Source: Zopfochytrium polystomum (taxonomy: Eukaryota; Chytridiomycota; Chytridiomycetes; Chytridiales; Chytridiaceae). Taken from it: a DNA stretch of 64,000 bases. Under the pieces are notes generated by a model, which had not been told where the DNA came from, ran no database searches, and was given only the letters and a program-made list of their open reading frames with translations. Where the stretch lies: contig JAIVFJ010000025.1 of assembly GCA_025765615.1 (NCBI GenBank), positions 124,001 to 188,000 on the forward strand, written 5' to 3'. The position numbers and the translations under genes are program-made. This document shows positions 23,161 through 34,688 of this stretch, piece by piece. Positions within the stretch are counted from its first letter, which is position 1. Each line of letters starts with the position of its first letter.

Positions 23161-24042
23161 TCACTTCAGCTGCGCAAACACCTTGGGTCCCGCCTGGAAT
23201 GAAATGTTCAATCTTTTCTTCAGTACACCACGCTCGGAACGGAGAGGTAGACGCCCAAAGGAAAAAAGAAAGTAAAAACAGGCTTACGCAGTGGTCGACG
23301 CACTCCTGCAATTTGGGCGTGAATAATCAACAAACCATTAGCAACGGATAAGGTGCGAGGAGGAAGATTGCCACCCCCAAAAAAAAAGGAGAACAAGAGC
23401 GAACGTAAAAAAAACCCGCCATTACCATCAGATCGAGAAACTCTTCGACGCAGTTCGGCTCCTTGCCCTCCTCGAAGCGCTCGTTGCAGTGGGCCAGGCG
23501 CTCCTTGAAGCCATGGCAGTGGTGCGACTCGGCGCACTCTGTTTGGAGGGTATTTTTTTGGGGGAGCAAGACGATGCCCGATCAGCATTCCACAGGTGTA
23601 AGTCAACGAATGGGAGGGGTGGGGCAGGGAGTTTGAGAGGCGCGCGGTTTTCCAATGATCCCAGATCGATCGTTTGGATGGGGAACTGCAGGCCAGAGCG
23701 AGGGGAAAAAAAAGGGGGAAAAAAAAAAACGCCCTCGCCCTCCTCATGGGGATCTGGATGGGGCTCTTTCCACAAACTGCTGGAAGGGGTAGGAACAGGC
23801 GGGACGCAGACGCAGGCGAGCACCGATCGCGGATCGCGATATCCCGCCCGCTTCAGAAAACGCTAGGCCCCTCATCCGCGTGGCGCCTGGCACCCTCGCT
23901 CCTTCCGACGGTCCGTCCGTCCTCCCTCCTCCCTTCCCTCCTCTCGCACGACACGGGATCGCCGCCCGCCCGCCGCCGCCGCCCGCCTGCCGGCCCTGAC
24001 CTCACCTTCTTCGATCTGGGGCTTCGGGTCCTCGGACGACAT
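23161..24042 (-). CDS. QCR6: Complex III hinge protein QCR6/UQCRH
   Basis: Minus-strand exons are 24042-24006, 23538-23426, 23305-23288 and 23193-23161, giving 66 residues. After a short acidic start (MSSEDPKPQIEEE) comes the paired-Cys helical hairpin of the hinge family: CAESHHC, ERLAHC, EPNCVEEFLDLM, ECVDHC, and the tail AGPKVFAQLK. It is a small acidic intermembrane-space subunit of the cytochrome bc1 complex that assists electron transfer between cytochromes c1 and c. The third exon is an 18-nt microexon coding exactly ECVDHC, which includes two of the disulphide cysteines. The first intron (467 nt) is unusually long for this window and could hide an extra acidic exon, although the direct join is in phase. 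It is divergent from guanylate kinase (380 bp). Confidence 0.85.
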
Positions 24043-24422
24043 GAGTGAGTGACGATTTGGTTGGGGGCTGTGGGGAGGAGTAGCTGCTGACGGATACTCT
24101 GGCGGGTGGGCGGGCGGGCGGGCGCGCTGCGACGATCGATCCCCCTTCTTTTGGGTTTTTTCTTCCTTTCGCTTCTTCCTTCTCGGTTCGGTCACCACCC
24201 GAATGGTTCAACCAGGCCTTTTGGTTCAATCGCGTTCGACCAGACAATTCATGTGCATTTCCCCTTTCGCCTTCTGAATCTTCCTGATCGGGCCGCCCGC
24301 AAGAAACCCATCACCATACCCTTAGACAGCGCCGCTGCGCGACTGTAGAGTAAACCCCTCACTCCTCCAAGACAACCCCCCCCCCCCCTTCCCTTGAATC
24401 GGCAAACCAGCAGCCAGCAAAT
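24043..24422. promoter_or_regulatory. Intergenic between divergent QCR6 and guanylate kinase
   Basis: The 380 bp between the two start codons probably hold both promoters. A run of about 10 C residues lies at 24,378-24,388. I see no motif I would name. Confidence 0.35.
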
Positions 24423-26075
24423 ATGTCCAGCCCGCTTGTCATCTCGGGTCCAAGCGGGGTCGGTAAGCACGCAATAAATGACACTGCTTCAACAGACACG
24501 CTTCTGTCGCCACGGAATCCACGTTGAATCAAAAACTTCCCTCCCCCCCCCCCCCCCGTTCTCTCGGCAGGCAAAAGCACTCTCCTCAAGAAGCTGTTTG
24601 AAAAGTACCCGGACGCCTTTGGCTTCAGCGTCTCGCGTAAGTGTTTTTTACATGAATTTCTTTCCCTTCTTCTATCTCTTTTCCCCCAAAAGCGTCGTCC
24701 TTGCAACCTCCCCACTCGATGAATCCTAGATTCATTGATGCAATCCCCTCCTTTTTTTTTTCCCTCCCATGTTTCTAACACCTGAGCCTCTGTCTCTTTT
24801 CTCTTTCCTTTCCTTTTTTTTTCCCCTTTCATCGAAGACACAACGCGGTCGCCGCGTCCGGGCGAGGAGAACGGGAAAGCGTACCACTTTGTCACGCGCG
24901 ACGAGTTTGAAAAGATTGTCGCCGAGAACGGGTTTATCGAGCACACGGAGTTTTCGGGGAACCTGTGCGTTTTTGTTTTCTTTTGTTTTTTTTTTTTTTT
25001 TATTGTTGTTGTTGTTGTTGCTGTTGAGGGACATGATTGGGGTTGCTCTCTCTCTCTCTCCAATTTATTGGCGCTGAAGATTTCAGTTTTGTGCCCCCTA
25101 TTAACCGCTCCTTCCCCCGGGGGGGCGCGCGCAGCTACGGGACGAGCTTTGCGACGGTGAAAACGGTGCAGGACGCAGGCAAGATTTGCGTGCTGGACGT
25201 CGAGATGTCTGGGTAAACGTTTTTCTTTTTTTGTAACCCTCTCTGTATCTCTGTGCTTTCTGGCTTCCTCTCGTGCAAAAATGCGCTCCTTTCAGTCCCT
25301 TTTACCCTCTCACTCGCACGTCCTTCTTTCATTCTGTCCCTCCCTCCCTCCCTCGCAAACGGCTTACTACAAACTCACTCATTTTATTCCCCTCCTCTCT
25401 GTTCCTCACCCCCAGCGTACGATCATTCTTTCCATCCCCTTTGGAAAAACGTCAACGGTGTCTCACTGTCTCCTGATGTTTCCTTTTTCCCCCCTCCGAA
25501 AAAAGGTGAAAAACATCAAGAACACGAGCCTCAACGCAAAGTTCATGTACGTAAAAATCCCAACAATCCCCGCAAAGTCTACTCCACTCACCCACACCGC
25601 CCTCCTTCCCCCCTCTCGCTCTCCTCCCCCCGCGGGAAAAAAAAAAAAAAACAAAAAAAAAAACACACACACACACACACACACACACAGATTCATCCGC
25701 CCGCCGACGGTCGACGACCTCGAGAAGCGGCTGCGCGGGCGCGGGACCGAGACGGAGGAGTCGCTGCAGAAGCGGCTGGCGGCGGCCAAGGCGGAGATCG
25801 AGTACGCCGAGACGGGCGCGCACGACAAGGTGGTCGTCAACGACTCGGAGGACGCCGCGTTCAAGTAAATGAAATTATATTGCTTTCTTTTGTGTGTGTG
25901 TGTGTGTGTGTGTGGCGAGTGATTTGTCCTCTAAAACCAAAAAAAAAAAAAAAAAAAAAAACCCCAAAAAACAAAAAACAAAAAAAGAACCCTGGACGAA
26001 TACATCGTGTCGACGTGGCCGCAGGTTCTTCCCAAAAACTCTGCAAAATCTTCAAAGACTTGCATCGTGTTGTAA
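24423..26075 (+). CDS. GUK1: Guanylate kinase
   Basis: Seven exons: 24423-24462, 24571-24636, 24838-24964, 25135-25212, 25506-25546, 25691-25864 and 25988-26075, for about 204 residues. The P-loop GPSGVGKST is split by the first intron. Next come [13 protein letters not shown] with YHFVTRDEF (GMP binding), [33 protein letters not shown] and [15 protein letters not shown] (lid), then AEIEYA. The enzyme phosphorylates GMP to GDP with ATP and is the essential cytosolic step of GTP synthesis. Between exons 4 and 5 the only sensible donor (25,213) and acceptor (25,505) leave the frame one nucleotide short, so the sequence as given would stop at once. I treat this as a probable base-count error or atypical splice. 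Two acceptors lie directly on (CA)n or poly-A runs. Confidence 0.88.
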
Positions 26076-26626
26076 AGAGAAGAAAAAAAAGAAACAAAAA
26101 AAAAGAAAAAAAAAAAGGGCAAACCAAAAAACCGAATACCAAAAACCAATCAAAAGAAAAGAAAAGAAAAGAAAAAACAAAAAGAAAAAGAGTAAAAGTG
26201 TGTGTGTGTGTGTGTGTGTGGTAAGAAAGTGGTGGGAATGATTCAAAAAGAAAAGGAGCGGGAGTGGCGGGGAGGAGCAGCAAAGTCGCGCAGTGCGCAA
26301 CCACCCCTTCAAAGCGAGCGCCCCCCTCACCAATGAGACCCGCGCGCGGTATGTTGCCCGCCCAAACAAACCCAGGAAATAGAATCATCTAGAAACGGCG
26401 CGATTCGGCCAACACTCTCCCCTCCTCCTTACCCTCCTTTCTCCTTACTTCTCCCCCCCTCCAAAAATTCCCTCTGCTTAATGCTTGCTGGCATCTTCTC
26501 GGGCATAAAGGGCGAAAAAAGCTGTGGGCCGTGGCACCAAAGAGGAAGGAAGAGAGGACGAGAGAGAGAGAAAGAGGCAGGGAGATCGTTTTTTTCTTGC
26601 AACAAAAAACTTGAATGAAGCTGTTT

Positions 26627-29573
26627 TCACAACACGCCGAGTCCAATGATTTTCCTCGCGATCCCCGTCAGCCTCCTGCGGTGCCCGCCGGGCCAGGCAC
26701 GAAAAACGAAAAAAAAAAGGGGGGGCCAATTAGTCAGGGGAAGAAAAAAAAAAAAAGGTCGAAGCAACGAAAGCAGAGAGTGTCAAAACAACGCGAAATC
26801 CCCCCAACTCACCGGTAAAACACGACCAGTGACAAAATCCACCCGCAAACCGCGATGCAGCCCCAGCCAAACAGCCACCCGGCGCGCACGTAGAGCGTCG
26901 CGATCCTCGGCTTTACGGGGAACTTGAACGCGGCCGTTTCGATCCGTCCGTCTTCGTTTGTCGACGTTTCCTGGAGGTGCAGCACCTCGCCGCGCGGGCT
27001 GAACGCGCCAGAAAGGCCCCGCGGCGAGTATGACGACGACGACGAAGACGACGAGGCGCAGCGGAACAGCGTGAACCCGTTCTCGATCGTCCGGTGCTTT
27101 GTGAGCGTCGACGTGCGGAGGTAGCTGGTCAGGCCTGCCGACCGAGGAAGTGATTATAAAAAGACGAGGGAGAGAGAGGGCGGGGGCGGGTTTTCATTCG
27201 AATCAGTCGCAGGGTTTCACCTCCAATCATCCACGTTCCAAGAGAGAAAGAAAGAACGACGAAAAAAAATCGCAGTTTACCCCCAATCGTTCGCCAGCTC
27301 GATCGCCAAGTCCGCGCCTCCGGCGCCCGCGCGGCTCACAAAACCCGGGAATGCCATGTCCGACGCGAACAGCACGGCCAGCCGCGGCCGCGCGCCGCCG
27401 CCGAAGCCCGCCGCCGCGACGGGCTCGGACACCTGCACCGCCGGCGGGCCCTTGGCGATGCCGGACTCGCGGAACGGGAACGCGTGGCGCTTTTGCACGC
27501 GGACGATCGGCTGCGGCTGCGGCGGTGGAGGCGGCGACGCGGGAGGCGTTGCGGCGCCGTCGTCGTCGTCGTCGTCGTCGTCTTGGTCGCCTTGATCGCC
27601 ATCCGTGGCGGCTCCGGAAGGGTCCGGGAAGACGAGGAACGCCAGAGTCTGCGGTCGCGAGTACGGGGCGGAGGGCTGGTGGCGGACGCTGGGGACCAAG
27701 GTGGCGTTGAGCGCCGTCGCGAGGCCCTGCACGCGGTTGAGAAAGTCTGCGAGGTTCTGATCCGCAACGGGCGTTGCGCCGCCTCCGCCTCCGCCGCCGC
27801 CTCCTCCGCCGGACGCCACGTCGTCGCGGATCACGAGCGACTCTTCGCTCCATGCGATGACGGACGCGCCGAGGGACGCCAGGGTGCGGGTCGCTTTCAC
27901 GAGGGCCTCGTCGCTCTTTTCGTGGTACGCGGACACGCAGCCGGCGACGAGGTGCGGCAGGTCCGGGGAGTAGGACAAGCCCCACGGGTTCCTGATCCCG
28001 GTGCCCAGGACGGCGGGCCCGCTTGTCCGGATCCCGGACCACGCGAACGACGCCAGGACGAAGACAGAGAACGCGCGGGTGGGCGTCCATGCCTTGTTGG
28101 AGAGACCAGGTCGGGTGGCCGGCGGGAGGTGGCCGACGACGGCGGTTTGCGGGACGGCTCGCGCGGGGCCAAGGGGTGTAGGCGACGTGGGTCGCGGGGA
28201 TCCCGCGAACGAGGATCGGGATGAGGAGTTGGAGCGCGGCGAGGTTGGGTAGAACGAAAGGTTGCGCAACATTCGGCCGCCGCCGCCGCCGCCGCCGGCC
28301 TCGTCGTCTGGATCGTGCACGGAACTTGCGTCGCTCTCGACGGAGAGATCTATGAGATCGGCTCTGGAGCGGTCGGGGTGGCGGGCAGGCTCCCCCCCGG
28401 CCCGAGGCGCCGCCAGGCCGTCGTCCTCGTCGTCCTCGTCGTAGTTGTTGAGCGGCGAGTAGTCGGTGACGCCGGCGGCTTCCGCGATCCACCGTTCCAG
28501 CCACATGCCCAACACGGGCCCGCACCACGCCACGAGAAAGCCGCATCCGTCGGCTCCGATCAGGCTGGATACCTGGGCCATGTCGAACGGCACAGCCGAG
28601 CCGTAGCCCACCAAGCCGCCAAAGCTGGAGAGCCGACTCCAAATCGTCCACGCTCCCACGTAGGCGGCCGGAAACGCGAGCGAGGAGAACCACGACGTCG
28701 AAAAGTACCGCCAGGTGGCAAGGCGATCGAGGGTGAGGGCGGGTGGGAAACAGAAGACGGTGACGCAGAAGGCCAGGAGAAGGGCCACAAGGGAGGACGA
28801 AAGAGTGGGTTTGGGGTCGTCCAAAAGGGGGAAGAGCGAGACCCAGGTCCCCAAGGTGAGGGCTGCGATCAGCAAGGGTTGGGCTCGAATGCCTGTTGAC
28901 CGGCTTGAAATACGAAACGGAAAAGTCGTGAGGCAGCGTTACCAAGATGGGAGGGCGGGTTGCTGATGACAACCAACCTGTACAGGATCACCCACGGAAA
29001 TAAAAGGAAAGAGGTGATGGGAACGTGCTGAAAGCCCGGACCGGCGGCCGCCAACAGCGCGATCGGGACGAGAAGCAGGTGCGGCGAGAACGGCGTCGAG
29101 GCGATGGGTTTCCAGGGAGATGGGGTGGTGGAGGGAACGGCCGTTCGAGTGGTCGACACGACGTAGTTTGCCGTGTCCATCGCCTGAGAGATCGTGGTGA
29201 AGAACGACAGCGTCGACGGCGCCCGCCGCTGTTGGGCAGTATGTTGCGGCGGATGCAGAAACGGCGTGCCGCCGACGGAGGTCGGTGAGCCCATGCGGAA
29301 TACTCCCCGCCGGCTCTGGTTCGTCGTCGTCGGGGACGGCGATCGGTCGAAGGGAGACGGCAGGGCGGCGGCAGCGGCGAAGGCCGTAGCAGTAGCTGGT
29401 GAAAAGGGCTCTGCGTCTGCTCGTGCTGCTGCGGATGCTCTCGACGGCGGCGGGGTCAAGGTCTGCCTTGCTGGTAAACTGTCCGTCGCCCAAGCCGCCG
29501 ACGCCGACGACGCCGCTGCCGACGACGCCGCCGGAGGCACCGCCGGCATCCACGGCGGCGGCGGGGTCGGCAT
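26627..29573 (-). CDS. Lnt-like membrane CN-hydrolase (apolipoprotein N-acyltransferase fold) with altered active site
   Basis: Minus-strand exons are 29573-28943, 28892-27281, 27124-26813 and 26675-26627, giving 867 residues. The N-terminal half has multiple hydrophobic helices (for example LLIAALTLGTWVSLFPLL, LVALLLAFCVTVFCFPP, FLVAWCGPVLGMWL, VFVLASFAW) interrupted by an acidic, Ser-rich insert. A nitrilase-like domain follows: SVIAWSEESLVI (catalytic Glu), VQKRHAFPFRE (catalytic Lys), FASDMAFPGFV, DLAIELANDWG, and KHRTIENGFTLFR. A terminal helix (WLFGWGCIAVCGWILSLVVF) completes the Lnt layout. In bacterial Lnt the nucleophile sits in ICYEIxFP; here that position is Ala (FASDMAFP), so acyl transfer by the usual mechanism is unlikely. 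The first intron is only 50 nt. The 3' end faces guanylate kinase. Confidence 0.78.
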
Positions 29574-31691
29574 TAATGGTGATAATATACTTGATTGATT
29601 GCCCCACTTGTTGAAAACAACTTTCTGCTATGGTATCCATCCCATCACCGTCAATCGCAGACGTCCTTCATTCAGCGTTAAAGTCGGACCCCCGACGCCG
29701 CGCATCCGCCGAGACGACGAAACGACGAAACGGCTTTGTGCGCGTGGGCATTGCGCAAGCACTGCGTAGTCTTCGCCAACAAGAAAGGAGAGAAGGCGAG
29801 GAATAGTCCATTGCAGGACCGAAGCGCCAGACACGCCGCAACGTCCGCAACTGATGAAGCCACACACTAGCGGGGGCCTAACTTCTCTTACCGTTCCATT
29901 TGTTGAATCCAGACTGTCCAAAGGCACACAGAATACACCAGAGGTGTCTTAAATGAAACCTCGTTGAGGTTGCCGCAACCCTTGTGGTTGGGATCAAGGC
30001 TAGGTTTTCGTAATTGGTGTTCAAGCCCTTAGGACTCAGGGAATAGAATAAGCCACAAAATGGGTCAAATTGTCTGTCTCAACTCTTGCATTAATGAGAA
30101 TGGGAAGTATCATTTACATTCAAACTGTTTTACTTGCTCAATTATTCTGCCGTGACCTAGAATCATGACAACTGAATTCATATTCAGGTTCACGTTGCCT
30201 GTCGCAGAGCACGTTCCAGACGTCCTCTGCGACCACGGTGATAGCAACGATAGTAAGGTGGCGAGGGCGCATAGCACGTTTTACGACGCGTACGGGGAGC
30301 TTGCGAGCCCGCCAGAGGTTGAGATGAGGGTTTTGTAGGTACGCATCGTGGGGATCTGGGGGATCCAGTTGGTCTGGCACAGTAGTGACGAGGAAGCGAT
30401 GGCGGCGAGAATGACGCGTATGAGGACTTAGGCGCCTGCTGAGCCTGCTGCACTGAGCATTTGTCGCAGCTCCCAATGTTGGGTCTGCGGTTGCGTTGTG
30501 GTCAACATAAAATTCCCCTTCCTTCATGTGGGATCCCGAAGAATGATCTTTCGCCTACCTTTAGGATGGCTTTTCAACCCTTCATCCCAAGGGCTGGGAC
30601 GTCCGTTCGCTATGAAAAAAAAATGCAGCATGGAGTGCTGTTGCACAGGTTTCAAGAGAAATTAATTTGAGATAATTTGAAGCACAACTCGGCGAGCAGC
30701 GTGCCTGACACACAAAAAAGAGGGGGAAAATCCTATATATAGGAGCACGGTTGAAAGGGCTAATGTCTGTAATTATGTTGCGAACTTCCTGAGACTAGAC
30801 GGAAGTTTATTTTGTTTAGAATTATCATTTATTTATCCAGTAGTCGACAACCACTCCTATGACCTCTACAAAGTCACCAAAGGTTGGAACCTGTTTTTAC
30901 TAATGAGCTCAGTATGTGTTGGCTCTTAAAATTCGTTCGCCTAATGTGGCTCACTACACCTGTATCACTCCGTTTGACCCTTTAATGCATTCAGGCTTTG
31001 CCCTTCAACTCCCCGGCAGTACCTGCCTCTGCGATTCAATCATGAACCTGCTCACAATCTACTGCTGAAGCAAAGCTTCTCAAATTCGCCAGCCACGCTC
31101 TCTCCAAGTCGAAGACTTGGTTCTTGGAGATGCCTGTGTTGTTAGCTCTTCTCCTACCAGTAGTAGACAAATATGGTGGACCTGAGTTAATAAAGATACT
31201 TATTTCATATTTATTCTTTCTTTTCTGAGTTTTCTCGTGTGGAGACTCTTAAGTATACTTTCTTTATCCAATTAGGTAACTGTCATGCCGAAGGCCTGAA
31301 TCATCGATCCACTAGAATCTCAAAATATATATAGTATCCGCACGGCATTTTACCAGAATATCCTTCAGGATTCTATTTGAGAAGGAAAGTTTAAGACCGT
31401 TGATGGCTGCTGTATTCAACCAACGCTTCCAGGCTGTCCTTTTGCTTCGGAAGATAGGGGCAATACCACAATTTGGTCAATGAAGATGGAAATTCAGCCA
31501 GCAGGCTCGCGGATATTGAGTTGGGTCATGAAAATGGTTTGTAGAAGATTAATTTACCCTGTTCAAAAACAACAAACATACTACATATGCATCAAAGTGA
31601 AGCTTTTTCAAAAAAGTCACGACCAGAGTTCCACAAAGAGGAATAAAGAGAAAGTCACGAATAATAGAATTGCCCAGTCATTCACAATAAC
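29574..31691. other. Non-coding region, mostly AT-rich unique sequence
   Basis: The upstream flank of the Lnt-like gene extends to about 29,930. Beyond it, the sequence drops in GC and has no long open frame with recognisable content. A 129-codon minus frame at 30,138-30,527 has no motif I know and is probably chance or decayed transposon. The region is best read as old intergenic DNA at the edge of the mobile-element island. Confidence 0.45.
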
Positions 31692-32872
31692 TGTAAACAG
31701 TCTGCTCTGAGTGAATGAGTGGAAGGAGCGAATGAAGTGGAGTTATGTGTTTGTGGGAGATCCTTCTCCTAGACTTGAGGAGAAAGAGAAAAACATTGTT
31801 ATGACTTGTTGATACATAATGATGATATGCATGCTATAATAGTCACTAGGCAAGCGTGACAAGCCTGACAGGCACAGGGTAAAAGCCTCTCCTATCTGCT
31901 TGATCAGAGGAGGAGGAAACCTGTTTACACCAGGTTTCTGTTCCACTTACGGAATATTTGTCAACAGCACAAGCCAGCTGTTATGAATCACCCTCTGGAA
32001 CCTTCTAGAACATTCTTTCATGGAACTTTGTGGAACCTTCTGGAACCTTCTTTGCTTTCTTGACTTGTCTTTTTTGTCATTGGTATCATTGGTATCATTG
32101 TATAATTGCTCTTTCTGGAACTTTCTTTGAGTTTTGACAAGGAAGACTCTCAAAAGGTATAAAAGGGGGATGGGGGACCTGTCCCATCCCTCAAGTGAAT
32201 TATTGTTTCCAATACAATCATCACTCCTCTCAGTTCCTTGTCTATCTTGTCCTGCCCTGCCCAGTTCCTGACACCAGCACCCAGGTCTGCATTGACAGTG
32301 GCTCACTCTCCCCTTGGGCATCGTGCAGAATGAACTGAGAGTCACAATAAGTTTGGGTCTGTCTTGTGCTTCTTGCTGCTAACCAGTCAGTTCTGCCAAA
32401 CACTAACAGTGTGAGACCACACCAAGGTCTCAGTGACAAAGTCTAGGGATTTTATTTGCTGTAAGGCAGAACTGACTGGTTAGCAGCAAGAGGCACAAGA
32501 CAGACCCAAACTTATTGTGACTCTCAGTTATCGTTCTCACAATGCCCATGGGAGAGCAAGCCACTGCCAATGCAGACCTGGGTGCTGGCTTGCGCTGTTG
32601 ACAAATACTCCAAGTATTAAGAGGAACGGAAACCTGGTGTTAACAGTTTTCCTCCTCCTCTGCTCAAGCAGATAATATAGGAGAGGTTTTTACCCTGTGC
32701 CTGTCATGCTTGCCTAGCAACTGTTACAGCGTGCATATCATCATTATGGATCAATAATTCATAACAGAGAGTTTTTCTCTTTCTCTCCAAGTTGGGAGAA
32801 GGACCACCCACAAACACACATCTCCACTTTATTCACTCCTTCCACCCGCTCACTCAGAGTAGACTGTTTACA
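31692..32872. mobile_element. Foldback element with long inverted arms
   Basis: The left arm (31,692-32,397, interrupted by an LTR) and the right arm (32,465-32,872) are inverted copies of about 410 bp, separated by a 67-bp loop. The outer ends read TGTAAACAGTCTGCTCTGAG and its inverse. Both arms carry the same landmarks (for example the inverse pair around AACCAGTCAGTTCTGCC). There is no coding capacity, so it is a non-autonomous palindromic element. Related single arms occur around the retrotransposon array (34,629-34,683 plus 43,368-43,655) and at 58,780-59,184. Confidence 0.75.
31979..32273 (+). mobile_element. Solo LTR of the chromodomain retrotransposon
   Basis: A 295-bp LTR starts TGTTATGAATC and ends GTTCCTGACA, matching the four LTRs of the array at 34.7-43.4 kb but in plus orientation. 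It contains TATAAAAGGGGG and the presumed transcript start AAGTGAATTAT. It lies inside the left arm of the foldback element. The target duplication is CCAGC (31,974-31,978 and 32,274-32,278); the opposite arm shows the unoccupied site. Confidence 0.88.
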
Positions 32873-34628
32873 TTTGCAAAAACAATCGTACCTGTCATAA
32901 AACCCCAAGGATTGGGACCCTATTATTATTCCCAGCTCTTTAGTTTCCAAGGCGTTATCAGAGTGTATCTGTGGCTAACCTGTCTTTATTGGGACTGCTT
33001 TTACTACTTTCATCTTTACAGTTTCCGTTGCACCAGAGTTTTCTTAACATATTTTCTATTTCAGAGACCAACAGAGACTGCCCAACTGCGAGATGGGGTC
33101 TCTGACAGGCTGTACCCACACCCACCTAATTTATTATTTATTTTTGGCACTTGTACAAACACACATAGGGTTGGGGGACTTAGAGCATTTGTGGTGGATG
33201 CTCCAAGTCAGGGGTTGACTTGTCAATTTTCTCTCTCTCTGTTTTTGAGCCATTTCTCGTTTTTCCTTTCTTCGCCAATCTGATTTCTGTCCTTTGGCAT
33301 CAACACTGAGTCCCATCAAATCCATCTGGCTCACAAGGTGAGGGAAGTGAGAGATGGTATGCACTCAGGTGTGTACATTGTCCCTTAGTGGGGCTCCTCT
33401 TAAGGGGCCGTGGGTGGGCAATGCAGCTGGCCCCACGACTGTGTGACATTGCTGGCTCTGTGTTGGAGTGAGGATCCCTGGTGCTTGCCTGCTGCAATAT
33501 CGGTGGCGGTGGTGGCGACGACGACAGCATCGTTGTCTCCCAACCTTCCTGTCCCTGCAAGGGCGTTGGGGGCAGCACAGGGCGCTGCTACCAACACCTG
33601 AGAGTTCAATCTACGAGCGCCTGCCTCGGTCCTATTGCTGTTTGAGTGAGAGGTTGAGATTGAGTGGTTGTGGCTGGGCACAGTGCATGCTCAGTCGCAG
33701 GTGTTTCTGCGTGCAAGTTCCCTGCTGCGGACCTTCTGACCCCTACAAAGTTGACTCCTTTTTCTCTCCTGCGCCCTTTACTGGTGACAACAAGAGTTCC
33801 CTCAGCCGGGCAGTGAGGGGTACTCGGTCGTACCCAGTCCATCCCACCGCACTACCAACTGCTCCTGTTCCATTTGAGAATAGGTTCCTGTGATAAAAAC
33901 CCCTGTTTCCCTCTTCTCCCTTCTAGTCTGCAGTTGTTGCACCCCAGAAGTGCCCTTCCGTTTCCCCTCACACCAGCCCACAGCCAAGCAAGTAATCGGT
34001 GCTACTGCACTGATCCTTTAGAGGATTGTCCCTCTGAATGTGCATTCTTTGTGTTTGAAACCCCTGTTAGACAGATCAGTAGGGATACTTTGTGGACAAG
34101 GCAAGTAGTTGGGTTGAAACACCCCCGAGACAACAGCCCAATGAAGTTAGTTTTAGCCTATTATTTGCTTTCCTTCACTCTAGGGCCCAGATCTCAGGGT
34201 CAAAGAGTGAGTATAGTCTCACCTTGACATTTCATAGTCTTACAGCGGTTGCCCAGGAACCTTCGTTTTCACTGTTGGAAAACCATTTGGAATCTGCAGA
34301 ATTCGGTGACTTTGCCATGCCAAAACTGGGTGGCACTTTGTAAATCACTACTGAAAATTCAACAGGATCCAAAGAGCAGATCCCAAAGTTCTAGGGCAAC
34401 TGCTGTAACTTTAAAATAAGGCAATTCCATCCCATGAGGGCAGGCACGGCCTCACCAGTATGGCCTCACCAGTATGGACTGTCTGTGTCACTCTTGTAGG
34501 ACTTTAACTCTTCCCCGCAAGAATTCATTGGGTGTAGGCAACGCAGTGAATCAACGGTATCAAACTGCATATCAATCAAAGCAAGCCAAAATTGCAGAAG
34601 AAACAGAAATGTAACTCTTACATGTGCG
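32873..34628. other. Non-coding, dispersed repeats
   Basis: No gene is evident. About 33,785-34,025 is a diverged copy of 58,548-58,770: both contain AACTGCTCCTGTT, TTTGAGAATAGG, and TCTCACACCAGCCCACA. Near 34,450-34,480 a 15-bp unit containing GCCTCACCAGTATGG is repeated in tandem. The rest is unique AT-rich sequence. Confidence 0.5.
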
Positions 34629-34683
34629 TAATAAGGCAGAACTTATTGGTTAGTAGGAAGAGGCACAAGATGGACCTGATCCA
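34629..34683. repeat. Foldback-arm fragment, left of the retrotransposon array
   Basis: The sequence from GGCAGAACTTATTGGTTAG to the array matches the inner end of the foldback arm at 32,465-32,520. The arm resumes right of the array at 43,368, so the array was inserted into an existing copy of this repeat. Confidence 0.75.
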
Positions 34684-34688
34684 ATTTC

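Noticed and set aside
27227..28972. 581-codon Arg-rich frame overlapping the Lnt-like gene
   Set aside because: It is out of register with the nitrilase motifs, which all lie in the other frame. The Arg-rich content is typical of a GC-rich shadow.
27300..29573. Bacterial horizontal transfer of the Lnt-like gene
   Set aside because: It has four spliced exons, host-like GC and low-complexity inserts. Lnt-like proteins are also known in fungi, so vertical descent is adequate.
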